A stretch of DNA of 64,000 nucleotides from assembly GCF_025490915.1 (NCBI RefSeq), contig NZ_JANQBA010000004.1:62001-126000 (forward strand), in the 5' to 3' direction. A model generated the notes under the pieces. It had not been told where the DNA came from. It searched no databases and saw only the letters and a program-made list of their open reading frames with translations. Of this stretch, positions 7,433 to 15,751 are shown piece by piece (position 1 is the stretch's first letter; each line of letters begins with the position of its first letter). Made by a program: the position numbers and the translations under genes. Origin of the DNA: Lacticaseibacillus parakribbianus (lineage in GTDB: Bacteria; Bacillota; Bacilli; Lactobacillales; Lactobacillaceae).

Positions 7433-7945
7433 ATGCAACGTTCCGTTTTGATTTTTCCCGCACTCACCAGCCTTGACGCCGTCACCGCGGTGCGGCGCCG
7501 CTACGACCCGCTGGTCGAAAACATTCGGCCGCATGTCTCGCTGGTATTTCCCTTTGACTCGCCAGCACCGGATTCGAGCATCGTAGCGGCAGTGGCGGCG
7601 GCCGCGGCCACCACGCCGGCCTTCACGGTCGCCTTCGATCGGCTCGGCGGCGACTGGGTCAACGGCTACTTCTGGTTGGCGGCTGGCGCCGGGGCCGCGA
7701 CCCTGACCACGCTGCACGACCGGCTGTACCGAACCCCGCTGTTTCGCGACTTCCTGCGGTCGGACCTCCCCTACCGGCCGCACATCACCCTCGGCAAGGT
7801 CGCCCCGGCCGCGGCTGCCGGTATTGCGGCCGGCCTGCACGTCGCCGACCTGGCCAGCACCTCTTGGGTGACGGCCATCGCCTGCGAGCGCATCTTGCCC
7901 AACGGCGACTCCGATGTCTTCGCCACGCTGCCGCTCGCTCGGTGA
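7433..7945 (+). CDS. 2'-5' RNA ligase / cyclic phosphodiesterase-like protein (2H family)
   Basis: A 170-residue protein with the two H-x-S/T-x motifs that define the 2H phosphoesterase fold: PHVSLVFPF near residue 35 and PHITLGKV near residue 115. These histidines catalyse ligation or hydrolysis of 2'-5' or cyclic phosphate bonds. The frame begins at 7406, but the ATG at 7433 has GGAGGT 5 bp upstream, so it is the start. Single gene divergent from the GntR operon. The physiological RNA or nucleotide substrate of bacterial members is usually unknown. Confidence 0.82.
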   Translation: MQRSVLIFPALTSLDAVTAVRRRYDPLVENIRPHVSLVFPFDSPAPDSSIVAAVAAAAATTPAFTVAFDRLGGDWVNGYFWLAAGAGAATLTTLHDRLYRTPLFRDFLRSDLPYRPHITLGKVAPAAAAGIAAGLHVADLASTSWVTAIACERILPNGDSDVFATLPLAR

Positions 7946-8257
7946 CGCCGCGGCTATTTCCCGGGAAATATGGGTGGTGGGACGGCCACCAGGACTTTCA
8001 GAAAACGTGCCGGGCATATTTCACCGATGGAATTTTCACGGCCGCAAGCCGCGTGAATGAAAGCCCCAGCCGTAAAAGCATGTGACATCCCGTCATTTTA
8101 CACGTGCATTATTTGTAAGCAAAGACTACAATAGTTATTTGTAGACCAATTCATCGGCGCAATGCCTCAACTCCGGTCGCTTCTGGCGGCCAATTTTTAT
8201 GCTCACTTGCGCCGCACTTTTCACCGATAACCGCATGAAAGGACTGATTACCTCAAT
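7946..8257. other. intergenic region with palindromes ahead of the MFS gene
   Basis: The stretch holds no gene. It contains a 16-bp perfect palindrome TATTTCCCGGGAAATA (7955-7970), a hairpin TTCACG-N11-CGTGAA near 8035, and the promoter and operator region of the MFS gene. The palindrome lacks a T-tract and sits 9 bp after a stop codon, so it may be a protein site rather than a terminator. Confidence 0.5.
8126..8144 (+). promoter_or_regulatory. promoter with overlapping operator, MFS-DUF4811 operon
   Basis: TACAAT (8127-8132) is a good -10. It is embedded in a perfect inverted repeat CTACAA-N7-TTGTAG (8126-8144). A further copy of the right half, TTATTTGTA, lies upstream at about 8109. This layout is typical of a repressor site for a drug-responsive exporter; the regulator is not adjacent. 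Confidence 0.5.
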
Positions 8258-9721
8258 ATGTCACAATCTCAACCCACCGACGTCAACGGCAAGCCGTACA
8301 ACCGTGGCCTGATGGTGGCAACGCTCCTGATCGGGACGTTCACCACGTTTTTGACCCAGACGATTCTGACCACCGCGTTTCCGACCCTGATGCATGATTT
8401 TCACATCAACGCCAGTGCCGTGCAGTGGCTGACCACCGGCTTCATGCTGGTGATGGGCATCATGATTCCCGTCTCCGCCTGGCTGCTCAGCAAGTTCAAC
8501 GTCAAGCACCTGTACCTCACCGCCATCGGCATTTTCTTTTTGGGGACGCTGATTTCGCGCTTCGCCCCGAGTTTTCCGGTGCTGTTAACCGGGCGGCTGA
8601 CCCAGGCGGTCGGCGTCGGCATGTCCGCACCGACCTTCCAGACCGTCATGTACTCGATTTTCCCGCCTGAAAAGCGCGGCAGCGCGATGGGCCTGGCCGG
8701 CATCGTCATCGGGCTGGCCCCGGCGGTCGGCCCGACCCTGTCCGGTTGGGTCCTGCTGAACCACTCCTGGCGAGCCTTGTTCTCCGTCATCCTGCCGATC
8801 GCCGGGCTGGTTTGGCTTTTGGCCTGCTACTCGATGCGCAAGGTGTTGCCCACCACCAACCCCAAAATCGACCTGCTCAGCGTCGTCGAGTCGACGCTCG
8901 GCTTCGGGTCGCTGCTGTATGGCTTCTCCACCGTCGGCGACCGCGGCTGGTTCGACCCCATCGTGCTGGCCACCCTGGCCCTTGGGATCATCTTCGTCGC
9001 CTTGTTCGTCCACCGTCAGCTGCACCTCGACAAGCCATTGCTTGAGCTGCGCGTGTTCACCAGCTCCGAGTTCACGCTGAGCGTGATTCTCACCGCCGTG
9101 GCCTTCATGTCGATGGTCGGCGTCGAGATGGTGCTGCCGATGTACATCCAGACCATCCGCGGCGAATCCGCCTTCCACTCCGGCCTAATTCTCCTGCCCG
9201 GCGCCATCATGATGGGGATCATGAGCCCGATCACCGGGAACATTTTCGACCGCATCGGCGCCAAGCGCCTGGCCCAAACCGGGCTGTTCCTGCTGTTGGT
9301 CGGCACGTTCCCGCTGATCACGCTGACCGCCGAGACGCCGATCCTGTTCGTCACCGTCATCTACACGGTGCGGATGTTCGGCATCACCATGGTCACCATG
9401 CCGGTCACCACGGCCGGGATGAACGCCTTGCCGGCCAACCTGATCAACCACGGCACCGCGGTCAACAACACGATTCGCCAGGTCGCCGCGTCGATTGGGA
9501 CCGCAATCTTGGTGTCGGTGCTGTCGACCGTCACCAGCAGCAACGCCCCGGCCGCGGCCCTGCGCCTGACCGCACCGCTGCGCTACCTGACCCAAACCGC
9601 CGACGCGACGGTGGCCGGCTACCGCGCGGCCTTCGTGGTCTCGCTGATTTTCGCGGCGCTTGGGTTCGCCCTGAGCTTCCGCCTCAAAAACGACGCGCTG
9701 GATGGAGGTGACCGCGCATGA
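8258..9721 (+). CDS. MFS multidrug exporter, DHA2 (EmrB/QacA/LmrB-like) family
   Basis: A 487-residue protein with about 14 predicted membrane segments, as in the DHA2 branch of drug:H+ antiporters. Family signs are LDSTIVN-like FLTQTILTTAFPTLMHDF in TM1, GRLTQAVGVG (motif B) and GLAPAVGPTLSGW (motif C) in TM5. It overlaps the DUF4811 gene by 4 bp; this pair is common in lactobacilli. The start has a poor ribosome binding site: AAGGA is some 15 bp upstream, so initiation may be weak or need another element. Substrate unknown; probably lipophilic drugs or bile-like compounds. Confidence 0.88.
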   Translation: MSQSQPTDVNGKPYNRGLMVATLLIGTFTTFLTQTILTTAFPTLMHDFHINASAVQWLTTGFMLVMGIMIPVSAWLLSKFNVKHLYLTAIGIFFLGTLISRFAPSFPVLLTGRLTQAVGVGMSAPTFQTVMYSIFPPEKRGSAMGLAGIVIGLAPAVGPTLSGWVLLNHSWRALFSVILPIAGLVWLLACYSMRKVLPTTNPKIDLLSVVESTLGFGSLLYGFSTVGDRGWFDPIVLATLALGIIFVALFVHRQLHLDKPLLELRVFTSSEFTLSVILTAVAFMSMVGVEMVLPMYIQTIRGESAFHSGLILLPGAIMMGIMSPITGNIFDRIGAKRLAQTGLFLLLVGTFPLITLTAETPILFVTVIYTVRMFGITMVTMPVTTAGMNALPANLINHGTAVNNTIRQVAASIGTAILVSVLSTVTSSNAPAAALRLTAPLRYLTQTADATVAGYRAAFVVSLIFAALGFALSFRLKNDALDGGDRA

Positions 9722-10200
9722 TTCTCGTCATTATGGCCCTGTCTGCCATCGCCTACTTCTTCGTCGCGGTCCTGGCCCCGGCCGGCCGCGGCCGCCGCAT
9801 CGGCATGTGGAGCCTGGCCGCCTTGCTGATTCTCTCTGCGGCCGGCATCGCCGCCAACGACAGCGTTCGCTTCGGCCTGACCACCGTCACCGTCACCAAG
9901 CGCGAACCGCTGGTCGGCACCAAAACGGCCAAGGTTCTGGTGACCAAGAACCGGGCCAAGGCGCCGGTCGTGCTGTACCGCACCAACCCGCTGCAGCACA
10001 AGGTCCTGACCGCCGCCAGCGGCACGACCACCACGGTCGCCATCAAGACTGGCACCAAGGCGACGGTGACCACTACCGATCGCCAGCTGCGCTACCGCAA
10101 CGGCTGGGCCGCCTTCCTCTTCGCCTGGAGCGGCCAAAACGGCTACCGCCTGCACCGCACCGTGACCTTCACCGTGCCGGATGACTGGCAAATCAACTGA
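9718..10200 (+). CDS. DUF4811 membrane protein
   Basis: A 160-residue protein with two N-terminal membrane segments (about 1-18 and 26-44) and an extracellular Thr/Lys-rich domain (VTVTKREPLVGTKTAKVLVT). It matches what I know of DUF4811, a family found next to EmrB/LmrB-like MFS exporters in lactobacilli. The ATG overlaps the last codons of the exporter gene (ATGA), with GGAGG inside it, so the two are translated together. Its role is unknown; it may be an accessory subunit of the exporter. Confidence 0.78.
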   Translation: MILVIMALSAIAYFFVAVLAPAGRGRRIGMWSLAALLILSAAGIAANDSVRFGLTTVTVTKREPLVGTKTAKVLVTKNRAKAPVVLYRTNPLQHKVLTAASGTTTTVAIKTGTKATVTTTDRQLRYRNGWAAFLFAWSGQNGYRLHRTVTFTVPDDWQIN

Positions 10201-10214
10201 TTACACCTGATTCG

Positions 10215-10251
10215 CGCCGCCCTCGCAGATTCTGCGTCGGCGGCGTTTTTT
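10215..10251 (+). terminator. intrinsic terminator of the MFS-DUF4811 operon
   Basis: CGCCGCC (10215-10221) pairs with GGCGGCG (10239-10245), with an inner CGCAGA/TCTGCG stem, followed by six T. Confidence 0.85.
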
Positions 10252-10271
10252 AGTTATTTTTTGCGTTAAGT

Positions 10272-10302
10272 ACTACTCTCTACAAAGTAGTTGTGCTATA
10301 GT
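10272..10302 (+). promoter_or_regulatory. promoter and operator of the padR operon
   Basis: TATAGT (10297-10302) with TACTCT 17 bp upstream. An inverted repeat ACTACT-N8-AGTAGT (10272-10291) covers the -35 and spacer. PadR proteins usually repress their own promoter through such sites. Confidence 0.5.
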
Positions 10303-10359
10303 CAGGCCAGCGGGTCGAAAGACCTGCGACGAACCGGCACAACCGGTGGGAGGTGCAGT

Positions 10360-10719
10360 GTGGAATTATCCAAGGACATGGTGCGAGGCTACCTCAGCGC
10401 AATTGTCTTGAACGTCCTGGTGCAGGGTGAAAGCTACGGCTACCAGGTCACCAAGGACGTGAAGGCCTTGAGCGGCGGCGCCTACACGATTAACGAAGCG
10501 ACGCTATACACCGTTTTTAAGCGGCTGGAAAAGGCCGGCGCAATCAGCAGCCACTGGGGCGACGAGAGCCAAGGTGGCCGGCGCAAGTACTACGCCATCA
10601 CGGCGGATGGGCTTGAGCAGCTGGCACGAGAACGGGCGAACTGGCAGCTGGCGCGAGCCACGCTGGACGCCCTGATTAATGGAGGACTCATCGATGACCA
10701 CGAAGCATACACAAATTGA
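10360..10719 (+). CDS. PadR-family transcriptional regulator
   Basis: A 119-residue protein with the winged helix-turn-helix of the PadR family: YLSAIVLNVLVQGESYGYQV, then INEATLYTVFKRLEKAGAI, the GGRRKYYAIT wing and the short C-terminal helix of the small PadR type. The start is a GTG at 10360 with GGGAGG 6 bp upstream; the longer frame back to 10291 runs through the promoter. It overlaps the next gene by 26 bp. PadR proteins paired with DUF1700/DUF4097 proteins usually respond to membrane stress or antimicrobial compounds. Confidence 0.85.
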   Translation: MELSKDMVRGYLSAIVLNVLVQGESYGYQVTKDVKALSGGAYTINEATLYTVFKRLEKAGAISSHWGDESQGGRRKYYAITADGLEQLARERANWQLARATLDALINGGLIDDHEAYTN

Positions 10720-12523
10720 CGACCTGCTCGAGCGGGTCTTTGGACAATACGAGGCCACGGCCGAAAGCCGCGAACTGCGAGAGGAAATCGCCAGCAACCT
10801 GAGCGACGCGGCCGACGACCTGATCGCCGCCGGTTCCGAACCGGCGACCGCGGTGACGCAGGCCTTCGCAGACTTCGGGTCGATTGAGGACCTGCTGGCC
10901 GAGCTCGGGGTTCAGCGGCTTGCTGCCGCGCCGCGCGGCAACCTGGCGCCAACCGTGCCACCGGCCGCCCCGGCGGCGGCCGGTCCCGCGACCCCGGTGG
11001 CTCCCCCGACCCCGGCGGCTCCCGAGACCGCAGCGATGCCGGGCAGCCCGGATGCGACCCAAACGCCAGGCATTCCCGACGTTCCTGATCTCCCCGATCT
11101 TTCAGGCAGCCCAGACATTCCGGCCGCCCCGCAGGCCCCGGACGTCGACATCGCGGCGATTCGCCAGGCGGCCCACGTCGCCGCGGCCAAGGCGGTTCAA
11201 GCCGCCAAGCTCGCCCAGGCCCCGGAGCTGGACGCGATTCGCCAGGCGGCCAAGAACCAGGCTAAGGCGGCCGCAGCGGCCGGCCGCGCCAGCGCGGCGC
11301 ATGCTAGGAACCAGGCCAAGGCCGCGGCTCACGACGCCAAGCATGAGGCGACGCTCGCCGCGCGTCACGAGACGGCCCAACCGGCCCGAACCAACACGAT
11401 TCGCGTCTCGCTGGCCGACGTGACCGCCATTGCGCTCAACTACGCCGATGACCCGATTATCATTCGCGCCACCGAAGAAGCGGTGCTGACCATCACCGAG
11501 GAATTCGGCAAGAACGACCCGGCCCTGGACGGCCACTACGATCTGCAAAACGGCGTCTGGACCCTGACGCACGGCAAGCGCCCGCGCCACGAGTTTCGCA
11601 TGCTGATCAACGGCCAGCGCCTGGGCTTTTGGTCGCAGATCACCGTCGCCGTGCCGACCAGCTTCACCGGCGCCTTGCAGGTGACCAGCAGCGCCGACAT
11701 CGAGGCCGCGGGGCTCCACGGGCTGCCGCTTCGCCTGACGACGGCCAACGGCGACGTCACCACCACCGACTTGTTCGTGCCGACGCTTGCCATCGCGTCT
11801 CAAAACGGCGACGTCGCCTTCACGCAAGTCAAAACCGGCGGCCTGACCGCCCGTTCGGCCAACGGTGACCTCGCCTTGCACAGCGTGATGGCGCAAAGCC
11901 TGCGCCTCACCACGGCCGACGGCGACATCAGCGCCAGTGCCGTCACCGTGGCGACGGCCGCCGCCCTCACCACCAGTGCCGGCGACTTGACGCTGCAGAC
12001 GCTGCGAGCCGGCAGCCTGGACCTGCAAAGCGGTGACGGTGACGTCGCGCTGCAAGACGCCGGGGTGGCCGGCGCCATCACGGCCGCAAGCAATGCCGGC
12101 GAACTGGACCTGGGGCCACTGACCACCGCGGCCTTGACCGCCAAAACCGCAGATGGTGACGTCGCGTTGACCGCCGTCACCGCCCCGGCCCTAACCGTCC
12201 AAACCGACGCCGGCGACATCCGCGCCTCCGCGGTGACCGGGGGCAGCTTCACCACCGCCGATGGCGATCTGACCCTCGACGCCTCAACCCTGCGCGAGGA
12301 CCTTCACGCCGTCACCAACGCCGGCGACGTGACCGTGCGGCTCGCGCCAACCGCCAGTTTCACCTTCGCGTTAGCCACTGGCGATGGTCACATCCACCAG
12401 CCAAGCGGCGCGACCAACACCCGCCACAAGCACCACCACAAGGACGGCCAGGTCGGGGCGCAGCCGACCGCGACGCTGACGGTGCAAACCGCCGACGGTG
12501 ACATCGCGATTCACAACGCCTAG
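10694..12523 (+). CDS. DUF4097-type beta-repeat protein with N-terminal HAAS/DUF1700-like helix domain
   Basis: A 609-residue protein in three parts. Residues 1-75 form a helical domain like the HAAS/DUF1700 modules that follow PadR genes (IDDLLERVFGQYEATAES, AFADFGSIEDLLAEL). Residues 80-225 are a linker very rich in Pro and Ala. Residues about 230-605 are a DUF4097-type beta-solenoid of repeated strands with the recurring motif (T/S)-A-D-G-D-(I/L/V). No signal peptide or membrane segment is seen, unlike many DUF4097 proteins. GGAGG sits inside the end of padR, 8 bp before the ATG at 10694. Probably an envelope-stress or scaffold protein co-regulated with PadR. Confidence 0.75.
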   Translation: MTTKHTQIDDLLERVFGQYEATAESRELREEIASNLSDAADDLIAAGSEPATAVTQAFADFGSIEDLLAELGVQRLAAAPRGNLAPTVPPAAPAAAGPATPVAPPTPAAPETAAMPGSPDATQTPGIPDVPDLPDLSGSPDIPAAPQAPDVDIAAIRQAAHVAAAKAVQAAKLAQAPELDAIRQAAKNQAKAAAAAGRASAAHARNQAKAAAHDAKHEATLAARHETAQPARTNTIRVSLADVTAIALNYADDPIIIRATEEAVLTITEEFGKNDPALDGHYDLQNGVWTLTHGKRPRHEFRMLINGQRLGFWSQITVAVPTSFTGALQVTSSADIEAAGLHGLPLRLTTANGDVTTTDLFVPTLAIASQNGDVAFTQVKTGGLTARSANGDLALHSVMAQSLRLTTADGDISASAVTVATAAALTTSAGDLTLQTLRAGSLDLQSGDGDVALQDAGVAGAITAASNAGELDLGPLTTAALTAKTADGDVALTAVTAPALTVQTDAGDIRASAVTGGSFTTADGDLTLDASTLREDLHAVTNAGDVTVRLAPTASFTFALATGDGHIHQPSGATNTRHKHHHKDGQVGAQPTATLTVQTADGDIAIHNA

Positions 12524-12556
12524 CAGGCGCCGCGCCGCAATCCGCCGGCACAATTT

Positions 12557-12605
12557 AAAAAGGCTACCGCCTCCCCCAACGATTGGGGAACGCGGTAGCC
12601 TTTTT
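12557..12605. terminator. bidirectional terminator
   Basis: AAAAAGGCTACCGC and GCGGTAGCCTTTTT (stem 12562-12570 with 12592-12600) enclose a second small stem CCCCCAA/TTGGGG. It has T-tracts on both strands and separates the convergent DUF4097 gene and the small membrane protein gene. Confidence 0.88.
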
Positions 12606-12620
12606 GCAGCAACCAGTGGT

Positions 12621-12878
12621 CTAGCGAGCGAAGCGCGGCGCCTGCTTGCGCAGCACCAGGTCCTTGGCCAAAAGTCCGATGGCCACGATGGTCAAGATCA
12701 GCACCAGCCACCACTTGTAGTTGTGCGGGTTGGGGCTGAGGTCCATGGCCAGCAGACCCAACAGGACGAACACGTCTCGGGCGAAGAGTTCCTTTCTGGC
12801 GTTCGGGCGTGTGAACAGCCAGTAGCTGGCGCCGATCAGCACCAACACGGCCAATACCAAAATGAGTTTACTGATCAT
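12621..12878 (-). CDS. small three-helix membrane protein, unknown function
   Basis: An 85-residue protein with three predicted membrane segments (about 3-22, 34-46 and 57-74) and a basic C-terminus (RKQAPRFAR). I do not recognise a family. GGAGG lies 8 bp before the ATG at 12878. It is probably expressed alone; a weak TACACT -10 is seen upstream on the minus strand. It ends at the bidirectional terminator. Confidence 0.65.
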   Translation of the reverse strand: MISKLILVLAVLVLIGASYWLFTRPNARKELFARDVFVLLGLLAMDLSPNPHNYKWWLVLILTIVAIGLLAKDLVLRKQAPRFAR

Positions 12879-13007
12879 ATCGAGTCCCTCCAGGCGACCG
12901 CGATGCGGCCTAGTAGTCTCAGTGTACCACGATCACCGCTTCGGTTCGACGGCATTTTTCGGGCGATGAGTTGTCGCGACCCGGTGAGCGCCCTCGGCTG
13001 GGTTCCA

Positions 13008-13691
13008 TCACGCCGGCACGGCCGGCTGCGGCTGCTTCTCCCAGGTGAAGGTGCGATGCGCCAGGCGCAACACGCCGTCGCACTGCGCGGCCACCGCCGC
13101 CTCGTGGGTGACGATGATCACGCACTTGCCGGCCTCGTGGGCGATCTGGTTGAACAACGCGATCACCTCCGTCGTGTTGTCCTCGTCGAGGTTGCCGGTC
13201 GGCTCGTCTGCGACCACCAGCGGGGCGTCGCAGACCATGGTTCGCGCAATGGCGACGCGCTGCTGCTGGCCGCCGGAGAGCTTCTGAACGTTTTTGGTCA
13301 TCTGCTCGTCGGTCAGGCCCAGCTTCGTCAGCATGCCCTTAGCATAGGCCTTGTCACCCTTGTGCTTGGCCTTGGTGATCGCCATGGCGGTCATCAGGTT
13401 CTCAAGCGCCGACATGTAGGTGAACAGGTTGTAGGCCTGAAAAACAATGGCGACCTGGCTTTGCCGGTAGTTGGTCAGCCCGTGCTTTTTGATATCTTGG
13501 TCGTCGATCAGAATGCGCCCGGCCTTGGGGGTGTCAAGCCCCGCCAGAAGTGAGACCATCGTGGTTTTGCCGGAGCCCGACTGACCGACGATGGCGTAGC
13601 TGTGGCCGGCCGCGAAGGCGAGGTTGACGTCCTTGAACAGGTACTGGTCGCGATCGTTGTACCAGTACGTGAGGTTTTCGGTTTTAAGCAT
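13008..13691 (-). CDS. ABC transporter ATP-binding protein (MacB/LolD type)
   Basis: A 227-residue ATPase of the MacB/LolD/FtsE branch. Walker A is GQSGSGKTT, the signature is LSGGQQQRVAIA, Walker B is APLVVADEPT, and the H-loop lies in VIIVTHEAA. It follows the permease gene by 9 bp with AGGAGG before the ATG, so the pair forms an operon. Such transporters act in envelope stress or peptide resistance, working as mechanotransmission machines rather than importers. The substrate is unknown. Confidence 0.88.
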   Translation of the reverse strand: MLKTENLTYWYNDRDQYLFKDVNLAFAAGHSYAIVGQSGSGKTTMVSLLAGLDTPKAGRILIDDQDIKKHGLTNYRQSQVAIVFQAYNLFTYMSALENLMTAMAITKAKHKGDKAYAKGMLTKLGLTDEQMTKNVQKLSGGQQQRVAIARTMVCDAPLVVADEPTGNLDEDNTTEVIALFNQIAHEAGKCVIIVTHEAAVAAQCDGVLRLAHRTFTWEKQPQPAVPA

Positions 13692-13700
13692 AGCTTCCTC

Positions 13701-15179
13701 CTATCCGATCAGAATGCGCTTGGGGTTCAGGCGCAAGATGCCGCCGGCGCCGGCCAGAATCGCGATCAAAATGATGGCGAGCCCGAGGCCAAACAGGATG
13801 GCCACGCTCTTGAAGGTGACCTTGGTGGCAAGCTTGGCCTGCTTGGCCTGCGCCTTTTGCTGGCTGGCCTGCCCCGGCATCCCGCTCGGCGCCCCGGTGC
13901 GGCTGCCGCCTTGGGTGCCGCCCGGGCCGCCTTGGCCGCCCGGCATGCCACCGAGCTGGCTGGTGCTGCTGGTCGTGGTCTGGGCGCTTGAGACGACTTG
14001 GGCCGCCAGCTTGTCGCCGACGAATTGCCCACCGGCGCTGGCGATGCCGACGCCGACCAGGAGAATCACGAACAGCTCGACGAAGAACTGGGCGATCACC
14101 TTGGCACGTTTTTCACCCAGGCTCAGCAGAATGCCGATTTCAAAGCGGCGCTCGCGAATCATCAAGACCACAATCAGGGCCAAGATGATGGTGCCGGCGA
14201 TGGCGACTAGCCAGACAATCTTGTCTGCGAAGCTGGTCACCGAGCTCATCGATTGCCGTACCATCTGGTAGGACTGGTCATCGGCGGTCAGGCTGAACTT
14301 GCTGGAGATCAGCTTGGTCGCGGCCTTTTTGACGCTGGCGACCTTGCTTGGCGTCGTCACCGTGAAGACCACGGAGTCGGCGGTGTCCTTGTACTTGGTA
14401 CCCTTGAGCGTGTTGGCGAAGGTGTAGCTGGTGAAAATGGTGTTGGACGGGTCGCCGCCACCCATCATCCCACCGCCCATCGTGGTGCTGGCGGTCGACT
14501 TGGCCTTGTAAATGCCGACCACCTTGAGCTTGTACGTCTTGGTCTTGGCGGCGTTCTTGATGGTGATGGTGTCGCCGACTTTGAGGTCATTTTCGGTTGC
14601 CAGCTCGCTTTTGATCACCACGTTGTTGGTGTTCTTGTCGCTGGCGGTCAACCCGCGGCCCTTCTTGATCACGTAGGTCTTGTCGCTGAAGTTGGCGTTA
14701 CTTGCGGTGCTTGAAACGCCGCTGACGGTGATGTCGCCGGTGCTTGCACCACCCTTGCCACCCATCGGCCCGGTCATCTGGCCGGAGCTTGTGGTGATGG
14801 CGTCGAAGCTCTTGGCGTTGGCCGACGTCGATACGGCCACGCTGTAACTCTCAACGCCGGTCAGCTGCGCAATCTTTTCGGCCGTGCTCAGCTTGACCGG
14901 GGACATGCTCAGGCTGGGCTTGCCGCTTGGCTTGGCCGGCTGACCGTCGCTTGACGCCGCGCTTTCCCGCATTTTCTTGAACGCCGCCTCGCGGTTGGCG
15001 CTCAACGTCAGCGTCGCCCCGATGCTGTCCTTGGCATTTTCGGTGGCCTGGTTGGCCGCGCTCTTGATCAGCAGGCCGGCCATCACGAATAACATAATGG
15101 CACTTGTCACAAGGATCAGTAGTGCGGTCCGGCCCTTCTTCGCGATCAGGTTCAACCACGCGCGTTTGGCAAAATTCAT
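13701..15179 (-). CDS. ABC transporter permease, FtsX/MacB type, with Gly/Met/Gln-rich insertions
   Basis: A 492-residue permease with one N-terminal membrane helix (about 16-38), a large extracytoplasmic domain, and three C-terminal helices of the FtsX domain (about 325-347, 372-392 and 463-485). Two low-complexity insertions are unusual: a Met/Gly run (TTMGGGMMGGGDPSN) in the extracellular domain and a Gly/Pro/Gln/Lys-rich stretch (starting MPGGQGGPGGTQGG) between the last helices. The frame is open to 15230, but GGAGG lies 7 bp before the ATG at 15179. It forms an operon with the ATPase gene that follows. Confidence 0.85.
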   Translation of the reverse strand: MNFAKRAWLNLIAKKGRTALLILVTSAIMLFVMAGLLIKSAANQATENAKDSIGATLTLSANREAAFKKMRESAASSDGQPAKPSGKPSLSMSPVKLSTAEKIAQLTGVESYSVAVSTSANAKSFDAITTSSGQMTGPMGGKGGASTGDITVSGVSSTASNANFSDKTYVIKKGRGLTASDKNTNNVVIKSELATENDLKVGDTITIKNAAKTKTYKLKVVGIYKAKSTASTTMGGGMMGGGDPSNTIFTSYTFANTLKGTKYKDTADSVVFTVTTPSKVASVKKAATKLISSKFSLTADDQSYQMVRQSMSSVTSFADKIVWLVAIAGTIILALIVVLMIRERRFEIGILLSLGEKRAKVIAQFFVELFVILLVGVGIASAGGQFVGDKLAAQVVSSAQTTTSSTSQLGGMPGGQGGPGGTQGGSRTGAPSGMPGQASQQKAQAKQAKLATKVTFKSVAILFGLGLAIILIAILAGAGGILRLNPKRILIG

Positions 15180-15318
15180 TGTGTCGCCTCCATTACGAAG
15201 GCGACCGGGGCCGCCTTCAAGTCTCGTCAACGAATGACTAGCTTCAAGTTACCGACCAAACATGGTGAATTTATGAACAAAATGCGGCTAAAGTCGGTTG
15301 CGGAAGGGAAGAAAGTGA

Positions 15319-15484
15319 GAGGGCGGCGCCGGGCGGTTAGCCGACCGGCCAGCGTGAGGCGAGGCGTTGGGCCCGACCTTGGCCCGGCGGCTTACCTTAG
15401 CTGGACGCGGCGGCGATGCCGGGCAGAGTCCGTTTGAGAGGGCGGCGCCGGGCGACCGCGCGGGACGGGCGGCCTAACCACGCC
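15319..15484. repeat. structured intergenic repeat, locus 1 (one full unit plus one partial)
   Basis: Full unit 15319-15437 (119 nt) and a truncated second unit 15438-15484 (47 nt). Each begins GAGGGCGGCGCCGGGCG. The full unit ends GAGTCCGTTTGA. Shared landmarks with the other two loci are TTAGCCGACCGGCCAGCG near the left and TAGCTGGACGC near the right; the centre folds as GTTGGGCC/GGCCCGGC. This copy pairs less well in its outer stem than the others. It lies about 140 bp before the ABC permease start codon, in the same orientation as at the other loci. Confidence 0.75.
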
Positions 15485-15530
15485 AAAAAACACCGCGTCG
15501 CTTCGCAACCAACTGCGAAGCGACCCGGTG
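15485..15530 (-). terminator. intrinsic terminator of the Rgg-DUF6440 operon
   Basis: CACCGCGTCGCTTCGCA (15491-15507) pairs with TGCGAAGCGACCCGGTG (15514-15530), and six T follow on the minus strand. Confidence 0.85.
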
Positions 15531-15559
15531 TCTTCGGCGCAAAAACCAACGGCCTTCAG

Positions 15560-15751
15560 TTAATCCAGCGGCCCATCGTACAACAGCGGCTTGCCATCGG
15601 CGCCGACCAGCACGGTCATGCCGCCGCCGCTGCCGACGGTCATGACCACGTACTGCACCCGCGTCTCGCGGTCGACCAAGACCTCTGCAACGTGAGCCCA
15701 GCCAACGGGTGCCTTTGCCACCACCACAAAGCGCGATTCCTTGTTTGCCAT
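15560..15751 (-). CDS. DUF6440-family small protein
   Basis: A 63-residue protein. The segment TRVQYVVMTVGSGGGMTVLV followed by DGKPLLYDG matches DUF6440, a family of small cytoplasmic proteins of unknown function in Firmicutes. Its ATG (15751) overlaps the stop codon of the Rgg-like gene as TAATG, and AGGAGG lies 10 bp upstream, so it is translationally coupled. It may be a partner of the regulator or just co-transcribed. It ends at a strong terminator. Confidence 0.72.
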   Translation of the reverse strand: MANKESRFVVVAKAPVGWAHVAEVLVDRETRVQYVVMTVGSGGGMTVLVGADGKPLLYDGPLD

